Assembly: GCA_946902875.1 (NCBI GenBank)
Contig: OX336359.1
Span: forward strand, 2,418,001 to 2,482,000
Source: Nematopogon swammerdamellus
Taxonomy: Eukaryota; Arthropoda; Insecta; Lepidoptera; Adelidae
Direction of reading: 5' to 3'
Length of the DNA: 64,000 bases
The notes below the pieces were generated by a model. The model saw only the letters and a list, made by a program, of their open reading frames with translations, was not told where the DNA came from and did not search any database. Position numbers and translations under genes: made by a program. Of the stretch, positions 46,411-59,083 are shown one piece after another. Every line of letters starts with the position of its first letter. Within the stretch, counting starts at the first letter, position 1.

Positions 46411-47008
46411 CCGGCTTGAAGGTGAACTAATGTCGCTGGGGAAAGGCTAATAACCCGCGATTTGAAGATCCGTGGATTGTAGGAGTGGGGAAAGATATTC
46501 CCGGGAAGCCCGTTCCACACCTTTGCAGTGCAACTGTGCGACACAAGAACGATTTAGAGAATCGTGCAGTTCGAAGATCTCTTCTGTCTACTACAAAATG
46601 GTGTTCCGCGAGAGTATGGCGGGTTTGGCGAAGGCGAACAGGAGGAGGGATAAGGGAAGCAAGTTCGACAGAGCAGCAGCGGCCATAGTAGTACCGATAA
46701 AACAGGCTCAATGACCCAACGATAAGTCTGTGCTTTAGAGGTTGAAGGTCCTTTTAAAGGAAGATGTTTTAATGTTTGTTAGGTAGCTTTCAGTTGTTTA
46801 ATAATTAAATTAATTAAAATGATTATTATTCGTATTTTTTTTTAATACTTTCTTGAATAAAGACTAATTTTATTACATTAGTTAATTTCGTACTACCCTT
46901 CAAACTTATACCCACAACTCCAGTCATGACTGGCAGAGAATGCCCCTAGGCATTAAGTATGCCTTTTTTGCTCTCCGTACCCCGTAGCCTATTACGCCTA
47001 CAACGTCT

Positions 47009-47039
<31 letters not shown>

Positions 47040-48675
47040 CGTGCGTTCGTCCGATGGCTGTATCTTTGGAAACGTAATAGCTAGCCGATTGAAATTTTCA
47101 CAGAATATGTGTTATTTTGGCGGATACAACAACAAATAATAAAAAAAAAACTGTAGGTCCCTTCTCTCCTAATCTTACTTGGTGGTAGTGTTTAACGCGC
47201 CCGGTTTGGTACCACCGCACTGAATGAAACGTCGTCGGTCGAAACGGCTATGTAAATAGTTTGTGTTTTCCGACCAGTTCAGTGTAGCCGACACGATCAA
47301 ACGGGGAAGCACTGACATGGCACCTAGTTCACCCGGTGTTATGGATGTTGTAGGTGATGTAGCCAACCGTGTTAGTTTCCATAAAAAAAAATTAAAAAAA
47401 AAATAACATTAAAATTAAAGGGGAAAAATTAAAGTGAAAAATACAAGAAACGTGTTTTTTCTACCTTATTTTTTTGTGGTGCGTAAACTTGGCCGGTTTT
47501 CTTAAAAATATTGGTGGTCACAAAATTATATTTTCAGTTCATTTCATTTCGCCTTTCTTTCACCTTTGACAACTCGATTGTTGGTTATTCTAAGTATTTT
47601 ATTTCCATGGGTAGAGTAATGCATTATGGAAATGTCTTGTTTATATGTGCGTACATACGCAAGTAAATTACTAAATTACTACATAAATGTTATGTATTAT
47701 TTTATCTCTTGTTTTGTTTTGTTTTATTATTATCATCAGATACTAAAGTTCAAGTATGTTTGGTATTTATCTTGGTTTGTTTAACGCATTTTCTAGATAC
47801 AGTAAATTCATAATTCAAGAAATGAAATAGGCACTTATATCTGGGTTGACTTGGTAATGAGTACAGAGATAAATTCGCTACTTATAGAATGAATAATATT
47901 TTACTTATCGTGAAAATTTAAGAATAAATTATGCAACGAAATATTGAAAAAAAAAATGTATAGATAGATAGATAGAAATACTTTATTGCTCCAAAACAAT
48001 TTACAGTAACAAACGATAAGTAATTTACTTGAGCGACAAAGGCGGACTTATCCCTTACAGGGATTTTTCCCAGTCAACCTTAGGATGTTTGATAGTCGTA
48101 TGTTGTGAGATTTGTAACACAAATTAAATTTTACATGTAGGTACAATATTTTATTCTTAGAAAAAAACACAGTTTCATGACTTTGGCCAATGTATTATTA
48201 ACATGATATACACATGACTTAATATGAGTATTCGAATCTTCAATCAAATCATCTTCAAAAATAAATTAATAGTTTTTTTTTAATAAAATCGTAATAAAAC
48301 AGAAAACAGACACTGAGAAAATTAGTCAAATTATTGTAACATTAATTATTTCAAAAGTTAAGTAGCTATAACAATGTGAAGAGAAAAAAAAAATTGAACA
48401 GATTTAAATAAACATGATAATATATATAAAACCAAAACGACTCAAAAATGTTTTTCATTAAAATCGCTACAATAAAATAAATTAACAGTAAATTACTCTA
48501 GCCAGATTTGATTTGATTTTTAAACTAGCAAATAAGAAAAAGAGAAAAAAAAAACTAACAAAAACATTAAATCATAAAAATATTATGAAAGAAAATATTA
48601 AAATTGTTCATGACAGTTGCATTTTTATATTAATTTTTAAACTAAATTGACACTAATCTTTGGATCTTTCGCACT
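46411..48675. other. LINE fragments, SINE and AT-rich 3' flank of gene G
   Basis: 46411-46720 is a LINE ORF2 fragment (CCCGTTCCACACCTTTGCAG). 46970-47140 is repeat D (minus). 47140-47390 is a headless type B SINE. 47440-47500 is a D end. 47958-48110 is a LINE 3' end (minus) with (GATA)n. The remainder is AT-rich and unassigned. Confidence 0.55.
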
Positions 48676-50273
48676 TCACTGCTTCACAGAGCGCTGGTTT
48701 TCGTTGTACGCCTGCTGCTGCAGCTGCTGTTGCTGCTGCAGCTGCTGTTGCTGCTGGTCGTACACGTAGCTTCCGCTTCCGGTCTTTAGCGAGGGGTACA
48801 CTCCCGTAGCGTAGCCGTTGTATTCTCCCGATCGTTGGTTACCGTTGTAACCTGAAAAAAAAAAATCATGTTACATATTACCATATCGCTACGTGATATG
48901 GTGCGTAACGAGGCAATCCGCCGACGCACCAAAGTAGTCGATATTGGACACCGGGTGGCTAAGCTCAAGTGGCAGTGGGCTGGGCACGTTAGCCGAAGAG
49001 ACGATGACCGTTGGAGTAACCGTGTCCTACACTGGCGGCCGTGGACAGGAAAACTGAGTGTGGGAAGACCACCCGCCAGGTGGGACGACGACATCAAGTA
49101 CGCCGGCGGAAATCAGTGGTTCCGTATCGCTGAAGGCCGGGAGGACTGGAGGAAAATTGGAGAGGCGTATGTCCAGCAGTGTACGCTTACACGCTGACTG
49201 ACTGACTGACTGACATGTTACAATTACAATAAAACTGTATTTTTTTTTATAGTAAGCGCGACATGTGTCGCCGAGCCACCCATAAGATGTCTAACGACGG
49301 CCATGGACATTCGCTCGTACGCGGGGGTTGCGAATGCCATGCCGGCCTGACAGGTGCCTATTCACGCCTCTTGAAGGACTCGAGACTATACTTGGGGGGG
49401 AATATGTGGGCAGGTAGAGCGTTCCAGAGTTTACCAGTTCTGTGGAGGATATCTCCTTATATTTACATACATATGTACATACATACCACACGCTGTATCC
49501 CAACAATTGGGGCCAAGCAGAGTAATCGGTGTTGTGCTGCAAGTACTCTGGTAAATTACAGCACAACACAGACCACCAAAGTATTCGGACGAGATAACTA
49601 TCAAGCAGCAAGTAAGGCACGAAAACCCACCTGCTGCATGACTCGGTGGAAGGATTTTGCCAGGTTGAGAGGTGGCTACCCTGTTTCTCTTTAGCACGAC
49701 ATCCTTATCTCTTAGTAGTCTTTTACAACGTGCACAGGGAGAGATGTAGTGGGGCTATTCTATTTAAGTACCAGCCCCACACGGTACAATCTAGGTACAT
49801 TATTTTGAAAGTTTCCGCTTACCGTTGCTGCCAGGATATCCGTTATATTGACCAACTCGTTGATTGCCGTTGGCAATTCCCACACGTTGATTTCCGACAT
49901 AGCCGTTACGGTTTCCATAGTAGAAATGCTCGCTGTCTACCGCGTACACCTTAACCAAGAACGTCATCCCTCTGAAGACAGCTGGTCCGCTGAGCTGTAT
50001 CGTAACCGATCTCTGACCAACGCCGCCGTGAGTGATAGTCGCTACGCCATCTTTAAGCTCCCTCAAATCGGTAACATCAATTTGGCTGATGATCTCATTG
50101 GCAATTGCGGTAACGACGACAGTTTCACTTCTAGTATATATACTAGGGTTGTAGTCATATTTTTCGTTCAAGATTAGCCTCTGGGTTGAATCGGTGAATC
50201 CGGAACGCAGGTCGTTGCAGCGCGCTATCGCCAGCACTGACAGCAGGAATATAATTTGTGACGTCGCCGCCAT
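48676..50273 (-). CDS. MBF2-family secreted protein with Gln-rich C-terminal extension (gene G), two exons
   Basis: Exon 1 is 50273-49823 (phase 1, CAACG|GTAAGC) and exon 2 is 48851-48676 (polypyrimidine-CAG acceptor); about 208 aa. Residues 1-19 are a signal peptide (MAATSQIIFLLSVLAIARC). The MBF2 core lies at about residues 60-115: ISQIDVTDLRELKDG, THGGVGQRSVTIQLSGPA, MTFLVKVYAVD. A repetitive Gly/Asn/Tyr/Gln tail follows, with GNQRVG / NGNQRVG / YNGNQRSG motifs interrupted by the intron, then YNGYATGVYPSLKTG and a Q-rich segment (QQQQQLQQQQQLQQQ) ending NQRSVKQ. The 971-bp intron contains an RTE LINE end, another LINE fragment and a SINE-like repeat. A TTTAAAAG word at 50357-50364 on the minus strand could serve as TATA box. 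The tail distinguishes it from all other copies here. Confidence 0.87.
48886..49790 (+). repeat. Transposon cluster inside the gene G intron
   Basis: 48886-49200 is an RTE LINE terminus (KLKWQWAGHVSRRDDDR) ending in (CTGA)n; 49255-49440 is another LINE fragment; 49474-49790 is repeat P. Confidence 0.75.
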
Positions 50274-50279
50274 TTTGTT

Positions 50280-50859
50280 TTCACGCGCGCTTATAACTTG
50301 GTGTGAAACGGTTGAAGTTCGAGCGACAAATGGTTTGTTTTCGTTCGCAGCGGTGCTTTTAAAGGTCTCGGGCAGTGTTAAAATGTTTATTACTTAAACC
50401 AATGAGATCATATAGTCTGGTTGATTCACAGTAAAATTAGCGAAGAATCTATTTGCGTGTTGTGTAGCACTGTCATGTCAAGTATTCGAAATTGAGACTG
50501 GAGGTATGTTTCTAGAACTCTGTCATATTTGAACGCGTTTTCGACGTGTATGGTAGAGACACCTCGTGGAGTAAGGTAGTTAATGTGAGAAGGTTGTACA
50601 CATGTTTCTACACTTGCGGTGGCGACTGTACTACGATGTTACGTGGTACTTTATGTAGATTTGATAGCTTTTAATGAATCGATTCTGTTTGTTTTGCGTT
50701 TCAATGAGATTTCCCGGTACCTCTTTAAATTTTAAGTTAAGTAATTCTCTCAGTAGGTACCTACCTAATAATAGTTTTTTTTATTAGCAGTGTGATAACT
50801 TGGAAAATAGAGTTCATCGACTAATGATTTTCTTGGAAATGCTTACTAAATACATAGCG
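50280..50859. other. Upstream region of gene G
   Basis: No recognisable repeat. Contains the TTTAAAAG candidate TATA word at 50357-50364 (minus strand). Confidence 0.35.
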
Positions 50860-51240
50860 TCACGCCTGCTTCCCAGCGGGGTAGGCAGAGACAACGGATC
50901 TCCACCCGCCACGATCCTGCCACACCTCTGCTGTCTCTTCCACTCTCATAATGTTCTTCATGCATGCTCGTCGGTTACGATAGGCACTTGACCCTTTTTG
51001 AGGGGTGGCCGATAAGAAAAGCAATTCAGACGAAATTACCATCGACCACCGGGGGTGGTGACCTTGGGGGGTGGCCGATGAAACCCGCCGGATCTGGTCT
51101 AGGTACGTGCGTCTAGGGCGACCTATCCCGACTCTTCCACTCACACTCGCTTCGTAAACCTCCTTCGTTAGTCTCCTATCATTCATTCTTCCAACATGAC
51201 CGAACCACCGATACATTCTTGATGAGAATTTGCACAATCT
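50860..51240 (-). pseudogene. LINE ORF2 C-terminal fragment
   Basis: Minus-strand open frame with RWFGHVGRMNDRRLTKEVYE, RVGIGRPRRTYLDQI, YRNRRACMKNIMRVEE and VVSAYPAGKQA, the usual tail of an RTE-like LINE. It contains an extra ~70-bp stretch that repeats SATPQ. Confidence 0.75.
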
Positions 51241-51299
51241 GGCCTGAAAGATGTGTACCCAATACCATACCCTGCGAACTTTCTTGCCGGTTCTTCTTG

Positions 51300-52206
51300 A
51301 AATTTAATTAAAATATACTTTATTGTAACCATTGTATAAAAGGGTTACAAAAGGCGAGTTTAATGCCCTGCGACATTCTTTACGAACTAACCTTTGGGAT
51401 GTGGAAAACACGTAGGGGCGGACAATGCAGTACTATACAGGGAACAGTTGTATGAAATATAAATACACACATATACTAATTGTACAAAGATACATACAAT
51501 CAATATAAATCCTTGCATATACATCCTTCCTTACCTATAATAAAATCCAACGTCTGCTTTCTGTCTGTCTGAGTGTCTGTCTGTCCGCTTATAACTCGAG
51601 AACCACTGAACCGATTTTAATAAAAAAAATATCTACGGATAGCTTGATTCTTCCCATCAACTATAGGCTACTTACTATCACGCTAAATGGCTTATGAGGT
51701 TAGCAGTGAAGTGAAATATGAGAGCGGGCGGAGCCGCGGGCACAGCTTGTAATTACATAAATACAAAATAAGGAACATAGGTAAACTTTTTCGTGGGTGT
51801 AATCGAACCGGATAGAACAAATTGTAACAAGTTCGAGTGCAGTCTAACTGCCATATGAATGATCAATAAACAATATAATACAATACAAAAGATTATTCAG
51901 GCCCGATTGTGATCTGAGTCCTCTTGCTGCGGTCGGTCGACTGTTAAGCAAACCTGAGCGCGGTCAGTACTAGGATGGGTGACCGCTCGACCGTTGGAGG
52001 CTGACCGTGGTTTACCACCGCACTGAATGAAACGTCGGTCGAAACGGCTAATGTCAATAGTTCGTGTTTTCCGTTCAGTTCAGTGTAGCCGACATGAAAT
52101 GAAGGGAAGCACTGACATGGCACCTAGTTCACCCGGTGTTATGGGCTGACATCACGGATGTTGTAGGTGATGTGGCCAACCGTGCCAGTTTCCATAAAAA
52201 AAAAAT
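51300..52206. repeat. LINE 3' end, repeat E (minus) and type B SINE
   Basis: 51300-51440 LINE tail (minus). 51525-51745 repeat E (AAAATCCAACGTCTGCTTTC ... GGGCGGAGCCGCGGGCACAG). 51929-52206 type B SINE lacking the middle ~65 bases of its 3' domain. Confidence 0.7.
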
Positions 52207-53407
52207 AACAAAGAAATTGTCGGGATACAGCATACATGTATGTATGTATTTATGTAAATAAATATGCATACATACTTGATCATCCAGGAATAAAAAAATA
52301 ATTAGTTTATTTAACACGACCAAAAGGAAAGTACATGGCACCTAGCTCGGACAGGGCTCGGGCTGTCGTCGTCATGGGTGTAGCCGGTGATGTGGCCAAC
52401 ACGTCGTCAAGTCTCCGCTTTCCACCGCAAGCACCACAAAATAATGTTATTGTTTATTTTATATTATGTAAGGCGTTAGCGGTTACCTCAGTTACCTCAT
52501 CAGTCATCACTTCATCAGTCATCAATCACAGCGATGTGTCACCAAGGACCATGGTCAAAAATATGTGCGAAGACTCTCACCTACCAACATAGATGCGATA
52601 TAAATAACTGTTAATATCTCAGATCAGGTTAATAATTGTGCAGAATCAAATAGGGTTATTAACATTGAAAATGTTTTTTCAATCGCTTCAGTAAGCCTCC
52701 CATTTTCGCTGAGAGTTTTGGGGCTACGCAAGTGGTTGAGCGCTCAAAAGAGGCGATTTTTTTTCTCGAAAAAGTTAAAAAAAAAAATTTTTTTGGGGAA
52801 CATTTTCCTAAAATTTGGGTCCGATCACGTCTCTCCCTCTCTCTCTCTCTCTCTCTCTCAATAAAGAACAAGGCCTGTATACCAATATAATATGTATACC
52901 AGTATAACAGGCATCATACATAAACAGACATCTATATGCACGACAAACAGATAGTAAAACAAATGGCTCAGTTTATTTGTATGGATGACGGCCGACTGAC
53001 TCACTTTTCTTCGTTTTCCTCATTTTCCAGATCATTCTCTTGCATTTCGTGATGAATTGTACGTATGTTGCGGCTTCGCTCGCGTTTGTGCTCCTTTCGT
53101 ATTTTATGCTCTACATCTACATAAATAAATCAATAAATATTCAGTCAGTCAGTCAGCGTGTAAGCGTACACTGCTGGATATACGCCTCTCCAAGTTTCCT
53201 CCAGCCCTCCCGGCCTTCTAATAATATATTTTTTTTATGGAAACTGACACGGTTGGCTACATCACCATTTCTTTATATTTATTTATTTGTTTGTTTTTAG
53301 GGATCCTTATCCGTCGTACGGGACCCTATTACTAAGCTTACGCCGTCTGTCTGTCCGTCCGTCTGTCTGTCCGTCCGTCTGTCTGTCCGTCCGTCTGTCT
53401 GTCCGTC

Positions 53408-53438
<31 letters not shown>

Positions 53439-54436
53439 CTGATTAACAATAATTATACATTACATTATTAATGTAAAAATATATTCGTCCAGTTCAGTGT
53501 AGCCGACATGCAATGAAGGGAAACACTGACATGGCACATGGTTCTCCCGGTGTTATGGGCCGACATCACGGATGTCGTAGGTGATCTAGCCAGCCGTGTC
53601 AGCTTCCATAAAAAAAAATTGTAATATTAGTTGTATTATCAAATTAAAAATGCCAAAGTATGTATGTAGTTAGCTAACAGACGTTCCTCGAAGGTCATTG
53701 CGTCACCGATTTCAGTTAAAACAAACATTCGTATCTGAAACAAACACAGCAGGTCAACTGATAATGGTATTATCTAGAACCAATGTACATATGCGCATAT
53801 ACATATGTGACGTTGTTCTTCGGAAAGAAAACGCTGCGAATTCCCCCGCATTGCAAAGAATGGCTTATCGTACCTGTCTTGCCGACTAAGGTGGTGCCAA
53901 CACGACCTAGCGTTGATGGCACCTAAGTGATAGATTCTCGTCTGTGTTTGATCAAACGTGGACGAGGCTATGAGGGAAAGAACCAGCCTAGTTATTCGAT
54001 TTATATTTTGTATACTAAAATATTGACGTGAATTCGATGAAAGTCTTACGTTTGGATCGGTCATTTCATAAAAATTGTTTAAACAAAAATATGTACTTTT
54101 GAGAGCTTAAAAAGTTATAATCATACCATCGGAAAGATCGATCTGACGATAAAAAGAAAATATATGCTCGACCCACTTCCGGAAGATTGTTCTAAAAATT
54201 TGTCGAGGCGCGGTCGCCGCTCACTGAGAAGCGAGCTCGTTTGGAACAAATTTAACGGTATCTTATAGACAAGAATACTGTTGACATTTTGATACAAAAA
54301 CAAAATATTTGAAACATTAACAAATCTGTAGCTACGATTGGAAAATAAAATGGTGAGAGCGTAAACAAGAAAAAGCAAAATAAAAAGTTATAATCCCATT
54401 TGCGGCCGACCAAAACCACTCTCTGGTGCAGAGATA
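52207..54436. other. Mostly unassigned, with microsatellites and SINE scraps
   Basis: 52825-52860 is (CT)n. 53135-53230 is an RTE scrap. 53340-53445 is a (CTGTCTGTCCGTCCGT)n minisatellite at the end of a repeat D copy. 53483-53619 is a SINE 3' end. No gene recognised. Confidence 0.5.
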
Positions 54437-54594
54437 TAGATAGATAGATAGATAGATATCTAGAAAATGCTTTATTGCTCAAGTAAACATTAATCAGTAA
54501 CAATTAAATTACAAAATTTACATAAGGTGCAAAGGCGGACTTATCCCTTACAGTCAACCTTTGGACGTTTGAGATTCGATAATATAGTGGAATG
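54437..54594 (-). repeat. LINE 3' end, left part, split by the Gypsy element
   Basis: (GATA)n, AATGCTTTATTGCTCAAGTA, AAGGCGGACTTATCCCTTAC; continues after the insertion at 59334-59450. Ends with target duplication GAATG at 54590-54594. Confidence 0.8.
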
Positions 54595-54844
54595 TGTAGT
54601 GTGGGTTGAAGAAGAAGGCAGGATTGGTTTGTGAAGTATATTTCTTGTAATAATAACTTGTATAAAATGTTCTGACAATATTTAGTTCTTAGCGACTAGA
54701 CTACGTACGACGAACGAACCACCGATGACGTTATACTTTTTTATGGAGAATAGACAAGACAGATGACAGACGGAAAGACATAGACATTAGACATATTATT
54801 TTATATTAGGCGTTGGCTACTAAGCCATGTTACCATATATAACA
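54595..54844 (-). repeat. 3' LTR of the Gypsy element
   Basis: 250 bp, TGTAGTGTGGGTTGAAG ... CCATATATAACA on the plus strand; no difference from the other LTR was seen by eye. Confidence 0.92.
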
Positions 54845-54924
54845 TCTCCCTTTTTAAGTTAATACTTGACATTACATTTTAACAAAATTATCTCTTTTTA
54901 CTCTTGACATTTCATTTTACTATT

Positions 54925-57900
54925 CTAATCAAAATCTAAACTTCTAAATCTAAGCGGTTTGTTTATTACTCTCCCTGACCTTGTACTTGTTTTCTTATGA
55001 CTAACTGGCGTTTGCGTTTCTGTGGCATCTTCCACCTGACTGTTGCTCGGTGCTGCCGATGTCAACGGAGACTCATGCCGTGATGGTGGAGATGACGGTA
55101 CAGTGACAGTTTCAGACTCATGACTTGACAATAATTCAGACGATACATTTTCTTTCCTTAAAGGAGACGACTGAGGCAAAATGGTTTCTAAACCATTTGA
55201 TTGTTGGCTTGACATATTCAATCTTAAGTGTACTCTATTTCGACGATATGTTTTCCCTTCTGAAGTTTCTATAATGTAAGATCTATTACATTTCAGTCTG
55301 TTTCTTATAACAGCTGGTAACCAATCTGACTTAGGATTTTTCTTATAATAGACTACATCTCCTGGCTGTAGGATACTCAACTCTTTTGTATTCCTATTGT
55401 AATATTTTTTACTTTGTTCCTGACGTTTTTCAAATCCAGTTTTGTATTCTTTAAAAGATACTACTTTAGGCTTCAATTTATTTTCAAGACTGGGCAAATT
55501 GTTCCTTAGACTTCTCGACATAGACAATTGTGAAGGTGATGGAAAATTATTTTTTGGTGTTGTCCTATAATGCAGTAGTGCAAGATATGGATCTGATTTC
55601 GTATCACGACATTTTTTTAACATATTTTTGACTATTTTGACAGAACTTTCAGCTTGACCATTTGACTGTGCGTGATGGGGACTTGAGACAATGTGTTCTA
55701 TGTCCCACTCAAAGAAAAATGATTTTAGTTCAATCGAGTTGAACGGTGGTCCCCCATCTGATACTAGTTCCAAGGGTATACCATGACGGGCAAATATTGA
55801 CTTTAAATGAGTTATGACATATTGAGCAGAATAGCCTTGATTTAGTAAAGCTATTTCTATATATTTTGAATAGTAATCTGTGACAACCATATAGTTTTGG
55901 CCATCAAAATACAGAAAATCTACACTGACTCGTTGCCAAGGATGTTTTGTTATTGTATAGCTTTGCAACGGCTCACTTGGATTGGCAGACCTGTACTTTG
56001 CACATACTTGACACTGGTCTATGACATTTTTTAAATCAGCATTTAAATTTGGCCAATACATAATATTTCTGGCAAGACTAGTACATTTATTTACACCTTG
56101 GTGACCTTCATGAATTTTTTGTAGCATTTCTTGTTGCATGCTAGACGGTATTATTAAACGATCATTCTTAAATACTAACTCATTCATTACATGGATTTCA
56201 CCTTGAAAATTCCAATATGGCTTTGCTAACTGACTTACAATATTTTTATTTTTAGGCCATCCCTCAACATAATATTTTTTTAATATTTGTAAAGTCGGAT
56301 CATTTTTAGTAGCTTCTTTTAATTTATTCAAGTAATGCTCTGTGACTGACAAGTTTGACACTATTGAATTTACATGAAATGGAATGTCTTGTTCAAAATC
56401 AGGCTCGTAATGTTCAGGTTGAGCTGCTCTAGACAAAGTGTCGGATATAAACATCTCTTTACCTGGCACATATATTACATTTATGTCATATGCTTGCAAA
56501 GTGAGCATCATTCGTTGTAGACGTGCTGGGACATCATGTAGTGATTTTTTAAACAAATAAACTAACGGTTTATGATCGGTGTGCACTGTGACTGTGTTAC
56601 CGTATATGTACTGATGAAACTTATGACAACCAAATTGTATGGCAAATAATTCTTTTTCAATTTGAGCATAATTTTGTTGTGCTGATGTTAATGTTTTTGA
56701 ACTATATGCAATTGGTCTTTTGTTCTGCATGATCACGGCTCCTACCGCAGAGTTTGAAGAATCTACGGAAAGCGTTATTTCCAAATTTTGATCAAAATGT
56801 GCAAGGACTGGTGTGGAACTTATTATATTCTTTAGTCTATTAAAACACTGATCATGATTTTTGTCCCAAACCCAAACTGAATCTTTTTTAAGTAAATTTC
56901 TTAGAACCTGTGTTTCATCTGACAAATTTTTTATGAACGGACCAAGATAATTCACCATTCCTAAAAAACGCTGTAAATCGGCAATATTTTTTGGCGTCGG
57001 CAACTTGACAATAGCTTTGACTTTTTCTTCGTCTACTTTTACACCTTCATCATTAAAAATATGACCCAAAAATTGTACTTCTCTTAAATTAAATTTACAT
57101 TTTGACTTATTTAATTTTAAATTTATTTCCCTAGCTCGATTTAACACATTCCTCAGACGTTCATTGTGTATTTCTTCAGTTTCTCCAAAGACTAAGATAT
57201 CATCCATGAATATTAGGATTCCAGGCAAATCGCCTAGCAGTTCGATCATTGTTCTGTGAAAAATTTCACTTGAGGCGCTGATGCCATAAGGTAACCTCAA
57301 AAATTTGTATCGACCAAACGGTGTTTGAAATGTGCATAAATCTGAACTAGCTTCATCTAATTTTAGCATCCAGAAACCTGAATAAGCATCAAGATGTGAA
57401 AAATGTTTTGCACCTTTAAGTTTATATCTTATTTCTTCAATGCTTTTCAGTGGATAATGTTGACGTAAAATCGACTTATTCAAGTTTCTTGGATCTAGAC
57501 ATATTCTTAACTGACCTGTTTTCTTAACAGTAATGACAATTGAATTTACCCATTGTGTAGGTTTAGTGACTTTTTCTATGACCTTCATCTCCACCATCCG
57601 GTCCAGTTCCTCACGCAGTTTGTCGTAGAGGCCAAACGGAACCTTCCTCGGTGGATCGACGTGTGGGACAGCATCGGCTCGCAGACCGATGCAACAGACA
57701 GGCGGGAGGCATCCAAGACCCTGAAACACATCTCCATATTCTGTAGCTATGTCCTCATTATTTTGGCGCGCATCGTTTAAAGTGAAAATTCTTTTCAGAA
57801 CGCCTATTTTCTGACATGTTGGTAAGCCCAAGACTGTCGGTGTTTTTATTGTTGTAATCATGAAAGATATTTTCTCATTTTGACAACCATTGAGGTGACA

Positions 57901-59049
57901 ATTTAAATTGACATTACCTTTTATAGGTATTTTACTGCCCCCAAAACCAAAGATTTCTACTTGTGACTCTTTTATTAATCTGGACGGTAAGTTTAATGAC
58001 TGGTAGGTATCATGTGACATCACATTTATATCTGCTCCCGAATCTAAAATACATCTTACATTTACCTTGTTTACTTTTAAGTTTAGAAACCATGACCTAT
58101 CTGAATTTGCTTCCTGTTGTACTGAACCAACAAAATATTTGTTTGATTCGACTCGCTCTTCTGTTTCAAGCGTTCTTACATTATTGAAGTTTTTTTTTAA
58201 AAAGCAAAATTTTGAAAAATGATTTAATTTATTACATAACCTGCATCTAGCTCCTTCAGCTGGGCACTTGAATCGATGAAGCTGTCCGCACCTTCCGCAG
58301 GGCTTCTTGTGACTTGCACCCGCACCTGAGCTGCTCGCCGCTTCATGTCTCGACGGACTGCTCGCTCTGGCTGGACTGCTCGCTCTGGATTGGTGGTATT
58401 GATCCCAGCTCGGTGATCTTGCTCGCGATTCAACTGCCATTACAGTATTCGATTCCAGTTGTTTGAATGCAGTGTTTTGAGACATTATCACTGTCTTGGC
58501 CAGCGCAATGGCTCTATCCAAGGTCAGATCAGTTTCTTGCAGTAGACGCTGACGTACGTTGAGGTGACGACTATGCATATTGCATATGAAAATATCTCGT
58601 ACTAGTGACACCCGTAGTTTTTCAAACTCACATTCCAGACTCATGTTATGTAGATCGGTGACAAATGATTCGAAGTCTTCGGTTTCGGCTTGATGACGAG
58701 TAAAGAAATTGTGACGGACGATCGATAAATTTTTCTTTGGGACAAAATATTCTTGATATTTATTTTTTAGCATTTTCAGAGTGACGTTTTGCAATTCGAG
58801 GTTGAATGAGTTAAAAATGTCTATACCTTTCTGGCCAATGTTGTGCAGTAAAATTGCTACTTTTCTTCTTTCCGGAGCCTCTTCCAGATTTGCAGCACAC
58901 ATATATAACTCGAATGTCTGCAACCACCTCTTCCAAGATATTTCATTGTTGCCGCTGTCGTTGATGACGAGTGGACGAAGCGTCGGACCAGCGGCTTGTA
59001 TGGCAGCGACATGCGCTCCCAACATGACATTAGCTTTATCCCGTTCCAT
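54925..59049 (-). CDS. Gag-Pol polyprotein of the Gypsy element
   Basis: One uninterrupted frame of ~1374 aa from the ATG at 59049. The frame is open further upstream, but that lies in the primer binding site. Positions below count from 59070. Gag occupies ~1-300 with a CX2CX4HX4C zinc knuckle at ~276-289. Protease has DSGAD at ~343. Reverse transcriptase has FMDD at ~621-624. RNase H has VDSS (D770) and E807. Integrase has an HHCC finger (H987, H990, C1020, C1023) and a D1051, D1105, E1141 triad with 35-residue D-E spacing. A C-terminal segment with W-x-PAVI and YRRNR resembles other insect Gypsy integrase tails. All key residues are present, so it may be able to transpose. Domain order PR-RT-RH-IN defines the Ty3/Gypsy group. 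Confidence 0.93.
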   Translation of the reverse strand: MERDKANVMLGAHVAAIQAAGPTLRPLVINDSGNNEISWKRWLQTFELYMCAANLEEAPERRKVAILLHNIGQKGIDIFNSFNLELQNVTLKMLKNKYQEYFVPKKNLSIVRHNFFTRHQAETEDFESFVTDLHNMSLECEFEKLRVSLVRDIFICNMHSRHLNVRQRLLQETDLTLDRAIALAKTVIMSQNTAFKQLESNTVMAVESRARSPSWDQYHQSRASSPARASSPSRHEAASSSGAGASHKKPCGRCGQLHRFKCPAEGARCRLCNKLNHFSKFCFLKKNFNNVRTLETEERVESNKYFVGSVQQEANSDRSWFLNLKVNKVNVRCILDSGADINVMSHDTYQSLNLPSRLIKESQVEIFGFGGSKIPIKGNVNLNCHLNGCQNEKISFMITTIKTPTVLGLPTCQKIGVLKRIFTLNDARQNNEDIATEYGDVFQGLGCLPPVCCIGLRADAVPHVDPPRKVPFGLYDKLREELDRMVEMKVIEKVTKPTQWVNSIVITVKKTGQLRICLDPRNLNKSILRQHYPLKSIEEIRYKLKGAKHFSHLDAYSGFWMLKLDEASSDLCTFQTPFGRYKFLRLPYGISASSEIFHRTMIELLGDLPGILIFMDDILVFGETEEIHNERLRNVLNRAREINLKLNKSKCKFNLREVQFLGHIFNDEGVKVDEEKVKAIVKLPTPKNIADLQRFLGMVNYLGPFIKNLSDETQVLRNLLKKDSVWVWDKNHDQCFNRLKNIISSTPVLAHFDQNLEITLSVDSSNSAVGAVIMQNKRPIAYSSKTLTSAQQNYAQIEKELFAIQFGCHKFHQYIYGNTVTVHTDHKPLVYLFKKSLHDVPARLQRMMLTLQAYDINVIYVPGKEMFISDTLSRAAQPEHYEPDFEQDIPFHVNSIVSNLSVTEHYLNKLKEATKNDPTLQILKKYYVEGWPKNKNIVSQLAKPYWNFQGEIHVMNELVFKNDRLIIPSSMQQEMLQKIHEGHQGVNKCTSLARNIMYWPNLNADLKNVIDQCQVCAKYRSANPSEPLQSYTITKHPWQRVSVDFLYFDGQNYMVVTDYYSKYIEIALLNQGYSAQYVITHLKSIFARHGIPLELVSDGGPPFNSIELKSFFFEWDIEHIVSSPHHAQSNGQAESSVKIVKNMLKKCRDTKSDPYLALLHYRTTPKNNFPSPSQLSMSRSLRNNLPSLENKLKPKVVSFKEYKTGFEKRQEQSKKYYNRNTKELSILQPGDVVYYKKNPKSDWLPAVIRNRLKCNRSYIIETSEGKTYRRNRVHLRLNMSSQQSNGLETILPQSSPLRKENVSSELLSSHESETVTVPSSPPSRHESPLTSAAPSNSQVEDATETQTPVSHKKTSTRSGRVINKPLRFRSLDFD

Positions 59050-59083
59050 CTTCGACTTGTCGACTCGCACACTTCTGACACCA

